DNA from: Spirogloea muscicola
Lineage: Eukaryota > Streptophyta > Zygnematophyceae > Spirogloeales > Spirogloeaceae
Length of the DNA stretch: 16,165 nt
Direction of reading: 5' to 3'
Assembly: GCA_009602725.1 (NCBI GenBank)
Contig: WELB01000193.1
Span: 200,713-216,877 of the forward strand
In this document: positions 14,850 through 16,165 of the stretch, piece by piece
Layout of the letters: every line of letters starts with the position of its first letter
How positions within the stretch are numbered: the stretch's first letter is position 1
Made by a program: the position numbers and the translations under genes
The notes under the pieces: model-generated
Seen by the model: only the letters and a program-made list of their open reading frames with translations
What the model was told of the DNA's origin: nothing
Database searches by the model: none

Positions 14850-15135
14850 TGGAGGTGGCATGCTGCTGCAGGGCTGCCACCACGGTCGCTGCGGATGGAG
14901 ATGAGGGAGAGTCGTCAGATGGAGGCTTGTAGTAGAGCGAAAACCCAGGGTCCTCCTGGTCAGCATGCCCGGGAAGGCCCGAGGAATGCATAGCATGCGT
15001 GCTGCGTGCTAAAGCGTGAACCCCAACGCCTACAGCCCGCGCGGAGAGCAGCGCGCGAGCGCGGTCCAGCGCGGGGGCGCGGGGCGCCTCACCGGCGGCC
15101 AGCAGCAGCGCCAGCGCCGCGGGCGCGAGCGCCAT
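14850..15135 (-). CDS. Candidate first exon with signal peptide
   Basis: The frame starts MALAPAALALLLAAGEAP, a short hydrophobic stretch that fits a secretory signal peptide. Two donors in the right phase exist. GCCG|GTGAGG would end the exon at 15093, after 43 nt, and give Asp at the junction with the cap. CTCCA|GTGAGC would end it at 14850 and add an Ala/Pro-rich linker. Both join in frame to the acceptor before 14247. I slightly favour the short form because the cap would then start with DAPFRN. It lies in a GC-rich block that could also hold the promoter. I did not find a TATA box. Confidence 0.5.
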
Positions 15136-15199
15136 GGCGCCGGGGCGGGCGCGTGGGCGGGGCGGCGGGGAGGAGGTGGCGGCTCTGGACCAGCCCCCG

Positions 15200-15310
15200 G
15201 CCCCTTTCGGACGAGCTCACGTTCCAAGGAAGGAGGTTGCTTAAGAAGGCATTCTTGTTCCTGGGCTGGAGACGGTCACAGCCATCGCCCGCTGCTGGAA
15301 GAGTCGTGCT
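15200..15310 (+). mobile_element. 3'-tail module, GC-rich subtype
   Basis: CCCCTTTCGGACGAGCTCAC followed by TGGGCTGGAGACGGTCACAGCC and CATCGCCCGCTGCTGGAAG. It is the first of three plus-oriented tails upstream of the LRR gene's first exon. The second lies about 450 bp on. Confidence 0.6.
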
Positions 15311-15724
15311 TCCTGACGACGAGCTCACTTCCCTTCTTGGACGTGGGCCCGCCACGAGAGAAAGGCGCGCGGGGCGCATGGAAGGAAAAAGGGAGGCCAA
15401 TTCAAGCCAATACACGGTTCAAGCAGAGGCGAGTGCAAACTAAACACGGCTACATAATACAGAGACCTAAACTAACTTGGCCCGCCACGAGGGGGCCAAG
15501 TGGGGCGGAAGGGCCCATAAAGCCACGCCACAGGTGCAGATGCGATGCGGTGCTGCTGTGGATGCGAGCGTGGCGGGGCGTGGCGCTAGTGGCAAAGCCC
15601 TGCCGGCCCGCGACCCGCGGGCGCCGGCGGCTGCCGGCGGCGGCCGACTTCCCGGCAGCCCGCCCGGCCGGCCCGCACGCGCGCTCCACCTGTCGCGGCG
15701 TGCTCGCCTCCTGCCCACTTTCTC
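15311..15724. other. GC-rich sequence between two tails
   Basis: No domain is seen on either strand; open frames are long only because stops are rare at this composition. The word GGCCCGCCACGAG occurs twice, at about 15348 and 15478, and could be a duplicated insertion site, but I cannot define an insert between the copies. Confidence 0.4.
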
Positions 15725-15790
15725 CTGGGCTGTCCAGATTACAGCCGTCGCCCTCTCCTGGAAGCGCCTTCTCCCTTTGCAAAGCCAGTG
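15725..15790 (+). mobile_element. 3'-tail module
   Basis: CTGGGCTGTCCAGATTACAGCC then GTCGCCCTCTCCTGGAAGCG, the same layout as 15200-15310 and 16025-16066. Confidence 0.6.
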
Positions 15791-15816
15791 AAAAGCAGCT
15801 TCTCCTTCTTCTCTTT

Positions 15817-16085
15817 CTTTCCTGTCAGTCTCGCTGCAGCCGTCCATGGCACGCGCGTTGCATCTGCGTGCCGGTCGCGCAGATGCAACGGCAGCCTTCT
15901 CTGGCTCTGGCCAGCATCTCCGACGTGCGGCTGCTCAACAGGGGTTACTGAGAGCCTCGTGGCCACTTGAGTCACTGTGTGATTTAGCGGTTTCTCTGGC
16001 CCCTTCGAAGTTGTCCATTCTTCTTGCTGGGCTGGCCTCTCACAGCCATCGCCCTCTACTGGAAGCGTCTCCTCCTCCATTCTAG
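15817..16085 (+). mobile_element. Retrotransposon 3' end, plus orientation
   Basis: The plus strand carries the polyprotein end in broken frames: VSLQ-type block, the CACGCGCGTTGCATCTGCGT word for ARALHLRAGRA, then SDVRLLNRGY and TGA at about 15949-15951. A UTR with GTCACTGTGTG and the GGGCTGGCCTCTCACAGCC tail follows. Homologous to minus-strand 1191-1325. Confidence 0.7.
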
Positions 16086-16142
16086 AAGAGCTACTGTATT
16101 CACACGCTTCCCCAACATCACACCATCGTCCCAAGCTTAGCA

Positions 16143-16165
16143 CCCCCCCCCCCCCCCCCCCCCCC
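16143..16165. repeat. Poly-C run at the window end
   Basis: At least 23 C in a row directly at the last base. Such a run at a sequence end is often an assembly or read artefact. It does not match a known telomere unit. Confidence 0.8.

Larger units (their letters stand above)
9579..15135 (-). pseudogene. Exon-modular LRR receptor-like gene with cysteine-rich tail, probably inactivated
   Basis: Read on the minus strand: a hydrophobic signal-peptide start (15135), a plant-type LRRNT cap with the W-x-GTDPC...WYGITCD pattern, a run of exons each encoding one 24-residue LRR of the LxxNxLxGxIPxxIGxLxxLxxL type, and then cysteine-rich exons. Introns are roughly 110-350 nt between LRR exons and all use the same phase (two bases of a codon before, one after). 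Plant LRR receptor-like proteins use this cap, repeat and intron phase, and act outside the cell in ligand sensing or as structural partners. No transmembrane or kinase segment was found within the window, so it could be a secreted or truncated receptor. Counter-signs of function are a junction stop after the cap exon, a 71-nt and a 73-nt exon, a 69-nt exon without a GT donor, and one exon with no donor. These could be decay or sequence errors. Confidence 0.7.

Noticed and set aside
15016-15951. 311-codon plus-strand open frame
   Set aside because: It crosses GC-rich DNA and two tail modules, and only its last residues match the retrotransposon ORF end, so it is a composition-driven read-through.
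1-16165. CRISPR arrays, tRNA or rRNA genes
   Set aside because: No regular direct-repeat/spacer pattern, cloverleaf or rRNA-like stretch was seen; the dispersed stem-loops are retrotransposon tails.

Overview
This is eukaryotic nuclear DNA. Nothing in it looks bacterial or like an organelle: there are no operons, short coding blocks are bounded by GT-AG splice signals, and about half of the window is broken retrotransposon. The repeat unit of the leucine-rich receptor-like gene, its N-terminal cap and its habit of one repeat per 72-nt phase-2 exon are those of plant-type LRR receptors. A plant or alga, most likely green-lineage, is therefore the best guess. Brown algae also carry 72-nt LRR exons, so the lineage stays open.

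Bases 1-6450 are a graveyard of non-LTR retrotransposons. Two separate, decayed copies of one element type can be read: one on the minus strand (about 1669-3364, with a reverse transcriptase YADD box) and one on the plus strand (about 3976-5193). Both end in a CxC zinc-finger-like block and a PD-(D/E)XK-like nuclease domain, the layout of the R2/NeSL-type elements that carry a restriction-like endonuclease. A third fragment (5326-5443, minus) holds RT motif A. Around them lie many copies of the element 3' end and of a short hairpin-bearing 3' tail. Some tails have moved on their own: a 162-bp SINE-like insert and a 115-bp solo tail both interrupt the plus-strand copy. The tails reappear at 8985-9600, at 10158-10235 (inside the receptor-like gene) and at 15200-16085.

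Bases 6450-9000 are poorer in recognisable repeats. They hold one plausible cysteine-rich exon (6718-6885, plus), a GC-rich island (7250-7560) and long stretches in which I see nothing.

Bases 9579-15135 hold the most interesting content: a minus-strand, exon-modular LRR receptor-like gene or pseudogene. It starts with a signal-peptide exon and an LRRNT cap exon, then has at least eight exons that each encode one LRR (five are exactly 72 nt with both splice sites in the same phase), then a set of cysteine-rich exons. Two of these are exactly 84 nt and share cysteine spacing. Two neighbouring LRR exons occur twice as a cassette. No transmembrane or kinase part was found; a retrotransposon 3' end lies where they might be. 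Several exons have lost a splice site or a base, and the cap exon would create a stop codon when joined to either of the next two exons, so in this copy the gene looks inactivated or the assembly carries errors. The window ends in a run of C, probably a sequence or assembly end.
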